Shown here piece by piece: positions 1-7,319 of a DNA stretch of 13,694 nt. A model generated the notes under the pieces. That model was not told where the DNA came from and made no database searches. It saw nothing but the letters and a program-made list of their open reading frames with translations. Source of the DNA: Cytophagaceae bacterium (GTDB lineage: Bacteria > Bacteroidota > Bacteroidia > Cytophagales > Spirosomataceae); contig CANIYB010000031.1 in NCBI GenBank assembly GCA_947471105.1, positions 1-13,694 on the forward strand. The letters run 5' to 3'. The translations under genes and the position numbers were made by a program. The first letter of the stretch is position 1; every line of letters begins with the position of its first letter.

Positions 1-1
1 C

Positions 2-316
2 CAAGGAACCCCACCGACGCTTTGGGAAAGGATGAAAAGACCTCATACCGAAAAAGTAGGTCCCTATGAAAAAAGATTAGACTATCTAAGTCAGTTAAAA
101 ATAGCGATTGCCGAAAAATTTCCAAATCAATCCTTCGAGCCTTTGGAGACCAAAATCGAATATTATAATCGAAGAGCAAACCTTCCAAAAGCTCGTTGGA
201 AAAGATTGAAAAAAACCTTATTAAACCTAATTTCAGGTAATTATCACAGATTTAAGGATATCGATTCTGGGCCAGGCGCTCCCTACCTAATGTTTTTAGG
301 AGATCTTATTGAATAA
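2..316 (+). CDS. 3' end of an unrecognised protein gene (5' end outside the window)
   Basis: The reading frame is open from the first bases of the window and stops with TAA at 314-316, so this is the last 104 codons of a longer gene. An internal ATG at 32 exists, but the frame reads through from upstream (QGTPPTLWER precedes it), so 32 is probably not the start. The visible chain is basic and hydrophilic, with many Lys/Arg/Tyr (for example YNRRANLPKARWKRLKK) and a Gly/Pro-rich tail (SGPGAPYLMFLGDLIE). I see no membrane segment, signal peptide or motif I can assign. The neighbouring glycosyltransferase makes an envelope-sugar role conceivable, but nothing in this fragment proves it. It ends directly against the stop of the convergent aguB gene, with no base between them. 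Confidence 0.7.
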   Translation, partial: QGTPPTLWERMKRPHTEKVGPYEKRLDYLSQLKIAIAEKFPNQSFEPLETKIEYYNRRANLPKARWKRLKKTLLNLISGNYHRFKDIDSGPGAPYLMFLGDLIE

Positions 317-1183
317 TTAATCGTTGAATCGTTTGGTAATATCGCCATAGGAATCAATTCGACGATCCCTAAAAAATGGCCATGTTTTCCGGTAATATTC
401 ACTGGAATCTACGTCAACAGCCACGATGGCCACTTCCTCTTGATCGTGAGATGCTTGGAAAATGACACGGCCAAAAGCGTTGGAAACAAAACTTCCGCCC
501 CAAAATTGCTGACCATGCTCTACCCCTACTCGGTTGACCGAAACCACTGGAATTCCATTAGCCACACTATGCGAGCGCTGAATCGTCTGCCAAGCTTGAT
601 ATTGTTCTCGGTTTATTTCGTTGTTTTTTTCCTCTAAATCCCAACCAATCGCCGTGGGATAAACCAATACTTCCGCACCTTTCAATGCAGTTAAACGGGC
701 CGCCTCAGGATACCACTGATCCCAACAAATCAGGACGCCAATTTTGGCAAAATGCGTATCAAACACTAAATATCCCAAGTCCCCCGGTGTAAAATAATAC
801 TTCTCATAATAGCCAGGATCATCTGGAATGTGCATTTTTCGATATTTACCAAGATACTTTCCATCGGCATCAAGTACCGCTGTGGTGTTGTGAAAAATAC
901 CCGCTGCCCTTTTTTCAAACATGGATGCCACGATCACCACCCCTAACTCTTTCGCTAAATCTCCCAATTGATTGGTTAATGGCCCAGGTATCGTTTCCGC
1001 TAAATCAAAAAAGGATGGATTTTCTTCGTAACAAAAATAGACCGACTGAAATAATTCTTGAAGGCAAATAACTTGGGCTCCCTTCGATGCCGCCTCACGA
1101 ATTGCTGAAAATGTTTTCACAGCATTTTTTGACTGATCTTCGTCACAAGACAATTGGATTAAGGCAAATGATACATTTTTCAT
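317..1183 (-). CDS. aguB: N-carbamoylputrescine amidase (nitrilase-family carbon-nitrogen hydrolase)
   Basis: This 288-residue cytoplasmic enzyme would hydrolyse N-carbamoylputrescine to putrescine, CO2 and ammonia, the last step of the agmatine route to polyamines. The Glu-Lys-Cys triad of the nitrilase fold is visible: Glu43 in LQELF, Lys116 in YRKMHIPDDPGYYEKYYFTPGD and Cys153 in ICWDQWYPEAAR. The context around Lys116 and Cys153 is that of the AguB subfamily rather than a generic amidase. Length is normal for the family and the chain looks complete. The ATG at 1183-1181 overlaps the TGA of the upstream GT9 gene in an ATGA arrangement, which implies co-transcription and probable translational coupling. 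The usual partner, agmatine deiminase (aguA), is not in the window. Substrate is inferred from family; another C-N hydrolase specificity is possible. Confidence 0.88.
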   Translation of the reverse strand: MKNVSFALIQLSCDEDQSKNAVKTFSAIREAASKGAQVICLQELFQSVYFCYEENPSFFDLAETIPGPLTNQLGDLAKELGVVIVASMFEKRAAGIFHNTTAVLDADGKYLGKYRKMHIPDDPGYYEKYYFTPGDLGYLVFDTHFAKIGVLICWDQWYPEAARLTALKGAEVLVYPTAIGWDLEEKNNEINREQYQAWQTIQRSHSVANGIPVVSVNRVGVEHGQQFWGGSFVSNAFGRVIFQASHDQEEVAIVAVDVDSSEYYRKTWPFFRDRRIDSYGDITKRFND

Positions 1184-2145
1184 ACAGATGCAGCGGCGCT
1201 AAAAATAGGTTCCAAAGATATTTTATTCATACAATCAAAGTGATCAAGGGGGCAAAAATTAGTGCCCTGAGTGGTGCAAGGCCGACAAGCCAACTCCTCA
1301 TTTGAAATAGAAACAAATTCAGTTTGATAAGGATACATGCCAAAATCAATATGAGTACTCCCCCAAATAACAAATATTTTCTTTTTCAAGGCAGCGGCAA
1401 TGTGCATCATCGATGAATCATGGGTGATGACAAACTCTGCTTGACGCATCAGACTTGCCGATTGCGCTATGGTCGTTTTATTACAGTAATCAATTACTTT
1501 TTCAGGAAACAAAGTAGACAATCGATAGCCATAATGGGCATCCCATTCATCCCCGATCAACACAATTTGAGCATTTACATGATCACACAATTCAATCATT
1601 TTGGGATAAGAAAGCACCTTAGTAATATGCTGGGCACCGATGGCATACACGATGTATTTCCCCTTGACACCAATATCGGCAGGATTCAGTTCTTGATTTT
1701 GGGGGATGAAAAAATCAAGGCCCTTTTGGTCATTCACTATGCCTAACGATTTTAATGAATCAAAATTCCGATCCACTAAGTGTTTCTTAGGTATGTTATT
1801 GATTTTCTTTTTAACCAGTAATTTTCGCTCAGCCGTAAACTTATCAATTTGAAAAGGCCATTTAAATAAAAGAGCGCACAAAAGATGTGAACGAAGATTT
1901 TTATGTAAGTCTACAATGGCATCAAAACCAATTTTACGCAGTTTATTAGCTAATTTCCAAATACTTCCCTCGTAGGCATGTACCGCAAAAACATACGGAT
2001 TCCCGTCCCATAATTGAACATTTTGCGCCTTCGTCACAATGTGAATTTCAGCTTGAGGATAGGTAGATTTCAATGCACGCACGATGGGAGTCGTTAAGAT
2101 TATATCTCCAATGGATGAAAATCGAATGCACAGAATTTTTTTCAT
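1180..2145 (-). CDS. Glycosyltransferase family 9 (heptosyltransferase-like)
   Basis: A 321-residue GT-B glycosyltransferase of the WaaC/WaaF/RfaF type, which transfers sugars to lipopolysaccharide core or similar envelope glycans at the inner membrane face. Family marks are the N-terminal ILCIRFSSIGDIILTTP (the GD corresponds to the acceptor-activating Asp of heptosyltransferases, here Asp14), VDLHKNLRS near residue 80, and the donor-binding HDSSMMHIAAALKKKIFVIWGSTH near 242-265. A C-terminal CRPCTTQGTNFC...DC stretch carries four Cys (287, 290, 298, 305), seen in many family members. I chose the ATG at 2145 over an in-frame TTG at 2163: the product then starts MKKILCIRF, like its relatives, and the promoter -7 box covers the TTG codon. 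The gene overlaps aguB by 4 bp. Exact sugar is unknown; heptose is only the family default. Confidence 0.85.
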   Translation of the reverse strand: MKKILCIRFSSIGDIILTTPIVRALKSTYPQAEIHIVTKAQNVQLWDGNPYVFAVHAYEGSIWKLANKLRKIGFDAIVDLHKNLRSHLLCALLFKWPFQIDKFTAERKLLVKKKINNIPKKHLVDRNFDSLKSLGIVNDQKGLDFFIPQNQELNPADIGVKGKYIVYAIGAQHITKVLSYPKMIELCDHVNAQIVLIGDEWDAHYGYRLSTLFPEKVIDYCNKTTIAQSASLMRQAEFVITHDSSMMHIAAALKKKIFVIWGSTHIDFGMYPYQTEFVSISNEELACRPCTTQGTNFCPLDHFDCMNKISLEPIFSAAASV

Positions 2146-2160
2146 GAACTTTATTTGGTA

Positions 2161-2193
2161 CAAAATTAAGAAAAATCTATTCTAAGCCTCAAA
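2161..2193 (-). promoter_or_regulatory. Bacteroidota-type promoter for the GT9-aguB pair
   Basis: On the minus strand TTTG (2193-2190) is followed after 21 nt by TAATTTTG (2168-2161), matching the TTTG / TAnnTTTG consensus of the Bacteroidota primary sigma factor. Transcription would start around 2155, about 10 nt before the ATG at 2145, giving a very short leader. This also argues against translation from the TTG at 2163. Confidence 0.6.
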
Positions 2194-2237
2194 CTTTCAT
2201 TCTTTTCGGTAAATTGCGTACTAATTTGATTGATTGA

Positions 2238-3716
2238 ATGGAAAATAAAAAGACCGATACAGCCTCAGCTTTAAAAGATATTATTTCGCATGCCAAAGAA
2301 TATGGATTTGTATTTCCGTCCTCAGAGATCTATGATGGACTTCAAGCGGTGTACGATTATGGTCAAAACGGTGTTGAATTAAAGAATAATTTAAAAACAG
2401 TTTGGTGGAAAGCGATGACCATGTTGCAAGATAACGTAGTCGGAATCGATGCTTCCATCTTCATGCATCCATTGACTTGGAAAGCTTCTGGCCATGTGGA
2501 TTCGTTCAACGATCCCATGATTGACAATCGAGATTCCAAAAAACGATATCGGGCAGATACTTTATTAGAAGAAAGAGCGGCGCTTTTGGAAGATCAAGGC
2601 AAGGCTGATGAGGCCAAGGTTTTGATGCAAAGTATGGCTAAATGCTTGGATGCGGGTGATTTAGAGGGGGTACGCCAATTGATCATCGATCAAAATATTA
2701 CTTGTCCAGTTTCCAATACGGCTAATTGGACAGAAGTCCGACAATTTAACTTAATGTTTTCAACCCAAGTGGGTGCCGTTTCTGAGGATGCCAGCTTGAT
2801 TTATTTAAGGCCTGAGACGGCACAAGGGATATTTGTCAATTTTCTAAATGTCCAAAAAACGGGCCGTATGAAGATCCCTTTTGGGATTGCTCAGATAGGA
2901 AAAGCATTCCGTAATGAGATTGTAGCACGTAATTTTATTTTTAGAATGCGTGAGTTTGAGCAGATGGAAATGCAATTTTTTGTTCGCCCAGGCACTGAAA
3001 TGGATTGGTACGCGACTTGGAAAGAGACGCGTATGAAATTTCATCAGGCCATAGGTTTGCCAGCTGATTCATTAAAATTCCACGACCATGATAAGTTGGC
3101 CCATTACGCCAACGCGGCCGTCGACATTGAATACAAATTTCCATTTGGGTTTAAGGAAATGGAGGGAATCCATTCTAGAACTGATTTTGATTTGAAGAGT
3201 CACCAAGAACTTTCGAAGAAGAAGCAGCAATATTTCGATCCTGAAATCAATGAAAATTACATCCCATATGTCGTAGAAACTTCCGTAGGTGCCGATCGCT
3301 TATTTTTAGCGATACTTTGCAATGCCTACACCGAAGAAACGGTGGGGGAAGGAGAACAAGAAAAACAACGCGTATATTTGAATTTCCATCCGGCCATAGC
3401 CCCCGTCAAAGTAGCGGTGTTGCCATTGGTTAAAAAAGATGGACTCGCTGAAAAAGCACAAGAAATAGTAAATCAAATTAAATTTGCCTTTAATACCACG
3501 TATGATGAGGGAGGCGCCATAGGCAAGCGTTATACTCGTCAAGATTTAATTGGTACCCCTTATTGTGTGGTCGTTGATTATCAAACGATGGAAGATCAAA
3601 CGGTAACCATCCGTGATCGAAACACAATGAGCCAGGAGCGCATTTCTATAGCAGACCTAAAAGAGAAAATTGGCCATGCTGTATCGATGGAGCGTATTTT
3701 TGAAAAATTACTTTAG
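2238..3716 (+). CDS. glyS: Glycyl-tRNA synthetase (single-chain, class II)
   Basis: This 492-residue cytoplasmic enzyme charges tRNA-Gly with glycine. It is the alpha2 type (archaeal/eukaryotic-like), not the two-subunit GlyQ/GlyS type. Class II signatures are in order: a motif-1 region around 65-95 (VGIDASIFMHPLTWKASGHVDSF...), the substrate loop YLRPETAQGIFVNF at 189-202, motif 2 at about 222-249 (KAFRNEI...FRMREFEQMEMQFFV) and motif 3 at 347-360 (ETSVGADRLFLAIL, with the ATP-binding Arg354). A C-terminal anticodon-binding domain spans about 388-480 (KVAVLPLVKK...RYTRQDLIGTPYCVVVD). Length is normal and all core motifs are intact. The ATG at 2238 is the first in frame after the divergent GT9 promoter region; I did not find a convincing promoter for it. 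The DUF349 gene follows after 23 bp and is probably co-transcribed. Confidence 0.96.
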   Translation: MENKKTDTASALKDIISHAKEYGFVFPSSEIYDGLQAVYDYGQNGVELKNNLKTVWWKAMTMLQDNVVGIDASIFMHPLTWKASGHVDSFNDPMIDNRDSKKRYRADTLLEERAALLEDQGKADEAKVLMQSMAKCLDAGDLEGVRQLIIDQNITCPVSNTANWTEVRQFNLMFSTQVGAVSEDASLIYLRPETAQGIFVNFLNVQKTGRMKIPFGIAQIGKAFRNEIVARNFIFRMREFEQMEMQFFVRPGTEMDWYATWKETRMKFHQAIGLPADSLKFHDHDKLAHYANAAVDIEYKFPFGFKEMEGIHSRTDFDLKSHQELSKKKQQYFDPEINENYIPYVVETSVGADRLFLAILCNAYTEETVGEGEQEKQRVYLNFHPAIAPVKVAVLPLVKKDGLAEKAQEIVNQIKFAFNTTYDEGGAIGKRYTRQDLIGTPYCVVVDYQTMEDQTVTIRDRNTMSQERISIADLKEKIGHAVSMERIFEKLL

Positions 3717-3739
3717 TAAAAACGCAAACAACGACGATT

Positions 3740-5971
3740 ATGATGACGGAAGAAAATGATGAAACACAAAAAGCTTCAGAGGCGGAAAACCGAGAAGTTT
3801 TAAAAGAATCAGTGGCTCAAGAGCCGGAAACAGACACATCAACGGATGAGCTACCCTCAGCACCGGAGAATATTAAAACTGAATCCGAACCTGCGGTAGA
3901 ACCAGCCATCGAACAAGAAGATGTTCCTTCATTGAAATCCGAAGAAATAATGGTTGACGAGATCGTTGCTGTTGAAGAACCTATTGAAGAAGTTGTTGAC
4001 GAGGAGATAGAAGCCATCGCCACTGAAGAAGAAAATGTTATTGAAACAGAATCGATACCTACTGAAATCCCTGAAGAGGTAGTTTCAGTAGAAAATGTGG
4101 AAAGTGCTATTCCGGAGGTTGTTGGCGAAATTTCTGAACCAGAAGTAAATTCTACTTCAGAAATGTTAGATATCCAATTGCCTAAGCAAGAGCATGTCGT
4201 TGAAGATAAAACGATCATATATCCTGTTTTAGATTACAGTAACCTTTCAAAAGAAAGTCTATTGGCATTTTTTGAATCGGCTAAAGCGATTATTCAAGCG
4301 CAAGCGGCCTCGAGTACATTCAAGAAAATTGACGAAATAACGAAAGAAGCGAAAATTGCTTTTGAAAAAATAAAATTTGCGGAGAAGAATGAGGCGCTAG
4401 CTAGTTTTAAAGAGTCTAATGAACAATCTGAAGAAGGATTTTCGTTTAAAGGAGATGAAATAAATCAAAAAATTGATTCTTGTATTCAATTTATTCGTGG
4501 GGAGCGTCAGACTTTTTTCCAACAAATGGAAAAAATGAGGGAGAAGGCATTAGAGGGAAAGACCCGATTAATTAATGAGCTTAGAGTTTTGGCAGATGCG
4601 GACGATAATTCTGACCCAGCGCATGTAAATGCAAGTTTTAAGGCATTTAAAAAATTGCAGGATGAGTGGAAGAGCTTAGGAAGTGTTCAGGGAAATATGA
4701 ACCAAACGCTTTGGCAAAGTTACCACGCCTTAGTGGACCGTTTTTATAGCAATCGGAGCATCTTTTTTGAATTATTGGAATTAGATCGCAAAAAGAATTT
4801 ACAGGCGAAAGAAGTCATTGCAGCTAAACTTGAAAAATTGGCCGAAGCCATTCAGGCGGGTGGTGCTTTGCAAAAAATATTAAAAGAGGCGGAGGAGTTA
4901 TTTGAAGAGTATAAGCACATTGGGCCAGCGCATCGCGATGCCAATGAAGCTATGTGGTTGCGCGTGAAGAAATCACTGGATGTATTGTTTGAGCAAAAAA
5001 GACAAGTCAATGAGGCTCAAAAAGGCATATACCAAGAAAACTTAGCGGTTAAAAAAGAATTATCTGATTTGATGCATACGTATGCGTCTTTTACGTCGAT
5101 CAGTATATCTGAGTGGAACCAAACGTCTAAAGCTGTTTTAGCTTTGCAAGAGCAGTGGGGGAAATTGAAAGGTGGATTGCCACGTGAAGGAGGGAAAGAA
5201 GTGAGTCATCTTTTTTGGTCTGATTTAAAAACATTCTTTAAACACAAGAGTGAATTTTTTAGTAAGATTGATGCCGAAAGAAAAGCAAATTTGGCGGCTA
5301 AGCAATTATTAGTAGACCAAGTAAATGGTATTGTTGAAACAGGTACTGAAACACCTGAAATTACCAATATGGTGATCGGGCTTCAAAAGCGTTGGAAAGA
5401 AATAGGTCATGTCCCTGAAAAGCAAAAAGATCAAATTTATGCTAAATTCAAGGCGGCTTGTGATGCCTATTTTAATTTAAAAAGAGAGAAAAACAAAGGA
5501 CCTCAGGATGAGGAATTTGAAGCTAATTTAACGGCTAAAAATGGTATTTTATCCACCATGCAGGCCATGTTAAAAGACGCTGAATCGTTGGCCAATTTAG
5601 GCACCATTAAAGCAGAATGGGATTCCATCGGTTATGTACCCAGGAAAGATGTTAAGAATATTCAAGAGAAATTTAGAAATTCTTGGAATTCGTTAATTGA
5701 TTTTGCGAGGACTCAACCCGCTGAAAAATTAGCTGCATGGGGATTTGAATTGAAATCATTGTCGGCAGAGAGTAAGCACAGCACGGAAGAGAGAAAATCG
5801 GCTGCTCCTGATTCTCGCAAAAAAATCCAGGCCTTAGAAAATGATATCGCGGTGTTAACCAATAACTTAGAGTTTTTTGCTAAGTCGAAAAACTCAGATA
5901 AGCTGAGAGCAGAAGTCGAGAAAAAGATTTCACAGGCAGAAGCGGAAATAGAAAAATTGAAAAAAGAGTAA
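3740..5971 (+). CDS. DUF349-repeat protein with acidic N-terminal region
   Basis: A 743-residue protein of unproven function. Residues 1-155 are a low-complexity, strongly acidic stretch rich in Glu, Val, Ser and Thr, probably disordered. From about 160 on the protein is helical. I count five DUF349 repeats, marked by the W/Y-K-x-[IL]-G core: WKSLG (310-314), YKHIG (391-395), WGKLKG (473-478), WKEIGHVP (552-559) and WDSIGYVP (627-634). Each is followed by a basic helix such as FKAACDAYFNLKREKN. Residues 693-743 look like a C-terminal coiled coil (ALENDIAVLTNNLEFF...AEIEKLKKE). There is no signal peptide or membrane segment, so a cytoplasmic location is likely. Two ATG codons occur in tandem (3740 and 3743); either could be used. 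It lies 23 bp after glyS. Long multi-DUF349 proteins are frequent in Bacteroidota; assigning a role would be guesswork. Confidence 0.9.
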   Translation: MMTEENDETQKASEAENREVLKESVAQEPETDTSTDELPSAPENIKTESEPAVEPAIEQEDVPSLKSEEIMVDEIVAVEEPIEEVVDEEIEAIATEEENVIETESIPTEIPEEVVSVENVESAIPEVVGEISEPEVNSTSEMLDIQLPKQEHVVEDKTIIYPVLDYSNLSKESLLAFFESAKAIIQAQAASSTFKKIDEITKEAKIAFEKIKFAEKNEALASFKESNEQSEEGFSFKGDEINQKIDSCIQFIRGERQTFFQQMEKMREKALEGKTRLINELRVLADADDNSDPAHVNASFKAFKKLQDEWKSLGSVQGNMNQTLWQSYHALVDRFYSNRSIFFELLELDRKKNLQAKEVIAAKLEKLAEAIQAGGALQKILKEAEELFEEYKHIGPAHRDANEAMWLRVKKSLDVLFEQKRQVNEAQKGIYQENLAVKKELSDLMHTYASFTSISISEWNQTSKAVLALQEQWGKLKGGLPREGGKEVSHLFWSDLKTFFKHKSEFFSKIDAERKANLAAKQLLVDQVNGIVETGTETPEITNMVIGLQKRWKEIGHVPEKQKDQIYAKFKAACDAYFNLKREKNKGPQDEEFEANLTAKNGILSTMQAMLKDAESLANLGTIKAEWDSIGYVPRKDVKNIQEKFRNSWNSLIDFARTQPAEKLAAWGFELKSLSAESKHSTEERKSAAPDSRKKIQALENDIAVLTNNLEFFAKSKNSDKLRAEVEKKISQAEAEIEKLKKE

Positions 5972-5981
5972 TTTTTTTCAA
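5957..5981 (+). terminator. Weak A/T hairpin at the end of the DUF349 gene
   Basis: TTGAAAAAA (5957-5965) can pair with TTTTTTCAA (5973-5981) across a 7-nt loop that contains the TAA stop codon. It contains a run of seven T. The stem has only two G-C type contacts at its base, so it is a weak candidate terminator for the glyS-DUF349 unit. No better one is visible before the tRNA. Confidence 0.3.
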
Positions 5982-5987
5982 GGTAGG

Positions 5988-6019
5988 TTTGGCATTTTAA
6001 CCTAATTCGGTTACTTTTG
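5988..6019 (+). promoter_or_regulatory. Promoter of the tRNA-Thr gene
   Basis: TTTG at 5988-5991, a 20-nt spacer, then TACTTTTG at 6012-6019 give a full match to the Bacteroidota TTTG / TAnnTTTG consensus. The distance places transcription start near 6025, a few nucleotides before the tRNA 5' end at 6033. Confidence 0.75.
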
Positions 6020-6032
6020 CAAACCAATTTAA

Positions 6033-6105
<73 letters not shown>

Positions 6106-6109
6106 CATT

Positions 6110-6138
6110 AAAGCTCGACAGAAATGTCGGGCTTTTTT
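6110..6138 (+). terminator. Intrinsic terminator after tRNA-Thr
   Basis: AAAGCTCGACA (6110-6120) pairs over 11 bp with TGTCGGGCTTT (6125-6135, one wobble) across a GAAA loop, and runs into six T (6133-6138). This is a classic rho-independent terminator on the plus strand. Confidence 0.85.
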
Positions 6139-6175
6139 GTTGTACACAATTACGTTTCTGTTAAAGTTTTGAATC

Positions 6176-6222
6176 TACACGAAGTATCGCGTCTCTACTA
6201 TTACCTAATACTTATTACCTAA
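6176..6222. repeat. Single degenerate palindromic repeat plus TACCTAAT-type repeat (left block)
   Basis: Positions 6176-6198 hold one damaged copy of the repeat that forms the array at 7129-7257 (ACACGAAGTAT then CGCGTCTCTAC). It is followed at 6200-6222 by TTACCTAATACTTATTACC, closely matching the TACCTAAT-rich tract at 7266-7314. Order and orientation of the two elements are the same as in the right-hand block. The rest of 6139-6262 shows no gene. Confidence 0.7.
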
Positions 6223-6262
6223 ATTGTTGACCCCGCTACTCGCCTACTGGCTCACATAATTC

Positions 6263-6976
6263 TCATTTATTTTTTGGCTTCCTGAAAATCAGGCAATGCT
6301 GCCAGGGAAGGTTGCCTATATTCTTTTCAAATAAAAAGCCTGAAGCCTTGAACTCCTTCACCGACTGTTGCTCACTCATTTTGTGGATAGTTTTAATGGG
6401 TACATTTGGATCTTCAGCCCTGAACTCTACCAAAACCAGCTTACCACCAGGCTTGAGAGCTTCCAACATGGACAGCGTCATCTCATAAGGAAAAGAAAAT
6501 TCATGGTATACATCCACCAGTAACATCACATCAATGCTATTTGCCGGCAGGGAAACTTTTTGTTCTGTACTCAATACCGGAATGATATTCTTATAACCTT
6601 CAAGCTTAATTCTGTCTTTTAAGTAAGCAATCATTTCTCGCTCCACATCCACAGCATACACTTTTCCGTTCCCCACCATTTTTGATAACAATGTACTATG
6701 GTATCCACTACCAGCACCAATATCCGCAATGACCGTGCCTGGTTGTACGGCGAGGTTTTTCAATAACTGTGTCGTATTTTCTTCCATCTCCCTTTCTTTT
6801 CGTTCAAGCCATTCAATACCATAATGGCTCATCACATGTGCAATTTGTCGCCCCATATACCATTTACTGATGCCGTTGGGATCCCCAGATTTCACTGTGT
6901 AGCGCTCCTGTGCGATGAGGGTAACGGTCTGAAGTAACGCAAAAAATAAAAGGCTAAAATGCAAATATTTTTTCAT
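6263..6976 (-). CDS. Class I SAM-dependent methyltransferase with N-terminal signal peptide
   Basis: A 237-residue protein with a Rossmann-type methyltransferase core. Motif I is ADIGAGSGYHS (84-94), an acidic strand end YAVDVE (107-112) would hold the ribose, and the later strands are VMLLVDVYHEF (150-160) and LKPGGKLVLVEF (174-185). In front is a basic start and a long hydrophobic run, MKKYLHFSLLFFALLQTVTLIAQ, which reads as a Sec signal peptide with cleavage near residues 22-23. That predicts export to the periplasm, odd for a SAM-using enzyme. Residues 38-66 (SKWYMGRQIAHVMSHYGIEWLERKEREMEE) form an extra N-terminal element of unknown purpose. The substrate cannot be told. The gene lies alone, opposite to the tRNA, between two related repeat blocks, and may be an inserted cassette. 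A lipobox is absent. Confidence 0.85.
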   Translation of the reverse strand: MKKYLHFSLLFFALLQTVTLIAQERYTVKSGDPNGISKWYMGRQIAHVMSHYGIEWLERKEREMEENTTQLLKNLAVQPGTVIADIGAGSGYHSTLLSKMVGNGKVYAVDVEREMIAYLKDRIKLEGYKNIIPVLSTEQKVSLPANSIDVMLLVDVYHEFSFPYEMTLSMLEALKPGGKLVLVEFRAEDPNVPIKTIHKMSEQQSVKEFKASGFLFEKNIGNLPWQHCLIFRKPKNK

Positions 6977-7037
6977 GGTTAATGGTTCGTTTTTTATTAC
7001 AGTTGAAGGGTTATTTTCATTGATAAGAAATGTAGTA

Positions 7038-7045
7038 CAAATGTA
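7038..7045 (-). promoter_or_regulatory. Candidate -7 box for the methyltransferase gene
   Basis: TACATTTG on the minus strand (7045-7038) matches TAnnTTTG and would start a transcript near 7032, about 55 nt before the ATG at 6976. No clean TTTG is found at the -33 distance, so support is partial. Confidence 0.35.
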
Positions 7046-7054
7046 TGAATTCTC

Positions 7055-7100
7055 AGGAGGCTCTTAAAAGTTCGACAAGAAATGCAGGTATTTTTTTTGT
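7055..7100 (+). repeat. Degraded second copy of the tRNA-Thr 3' end and its terminator
   Basis: AGGAGGCTC at 7055-7063 is identical to 6098-6106, the acceptor 3' strand, discriminator and next base of tRNA-Thr. The similarity goes on through the terminator: TTCGACAAGAAATG (7071-7084) against CTCGACAGAAATG, then a T-run at 7091-7098. The hairpin is no longer well paired here. The rest of the tRNA is missing. This looks like the far end of an insertion or a decayed tandem duplication. Confidence 0.7.
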
Positions 7101-7128
7101 AAATACGATTGTAAATTCTGGGTATAAT

Positions 7129-7257
7129 AGATGCGAGGTATCGCGTCTCTACAAAATACAAATAGACGCGAGGTATCGCGTCTCTACAAAATACAAATAG
7201 ACGCGAAGTAACGCGTCTCTACAAAATACAAATAGACGCGAAGTATTGCGTCTCTAC
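7129..7257. repeat. Tandem array of a palindromic 35-bp repeat (3.7 copies)
   Basis: Units start at 7129, 7164, 7199 and 7234 with an exact 35-bp period. Each unit has AGACGCG, a 6-nt centre (AGGTAT, AAGTAA or AAGTAT), then CGCGTCT, so it can form a 7-bp stem. It continues TCTAC and an 11-nt link AAAATACAAAT; the last unit lacks the link. Stem changes in unit 1 (AGATGCG) and unit 4 (TGCGTCT) still allow G-T pairing. A lone damaged copy lies at 6176. It sits just downstream of the amylase stop, where it could also act as a transcript end. It resembles short GTAGAGACGCG-type interspersed repeats I recall from other bacterial genomes. Confidence 0.9.
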
Positions 7258-7265
7258 GATTATAC

Positions 7266-7314
7266 TCTTACCTAATACTTAATACCTTTTACCTAATACC
7301 TCTTACCTAAACCC
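7266..7314. repeat. Low-complexity TACCTAAT-type repeat tract
   Basis: Imperfect iterations of TTACCTAATAC, TTAATACC and TTACCTAA fill this stretch between the palindromic array and the amylase stop codon at 7320. A shorter relative is at 6200-6222. Together with the array and the tRNA fragment it fills the noncoding 6977-7319 region, in which I see no gene. Confidence 0.75.
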
Positions 7315-7319
7315 CTTCC

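Noticed and set aside
1180..2163. Longer GT9 protein starting at a TTG at 2163
   Set aside because: The TTG lies inside the promoter -7 box and upstream of the expected transcript start; ATG at 2145 gives the family-typical N-terminus.
3817..4218. 133-codon minus-strand frame rich in Ser and Thr
   Set aside because: It is the mirror of the Glu-rich coding stretch of the DUF349 gene; composition follows from the complement of GAA/GAG codons and no motif is present.
6263..7055. Active mobile element carrying its own recombinase
   Set aside because: Only the methyltransferase gene is present; no integrase, transposase or terminal inverted repeats were seen, so only a remnant or passively moved cassette is supportable.
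7129..7257. CRISPR-like array
   Set aside because: The spacing segments are identical 11-nt links rather than unique spacers, the repeat itself is a palindrome of about 24 bp, and no cas gene is present.
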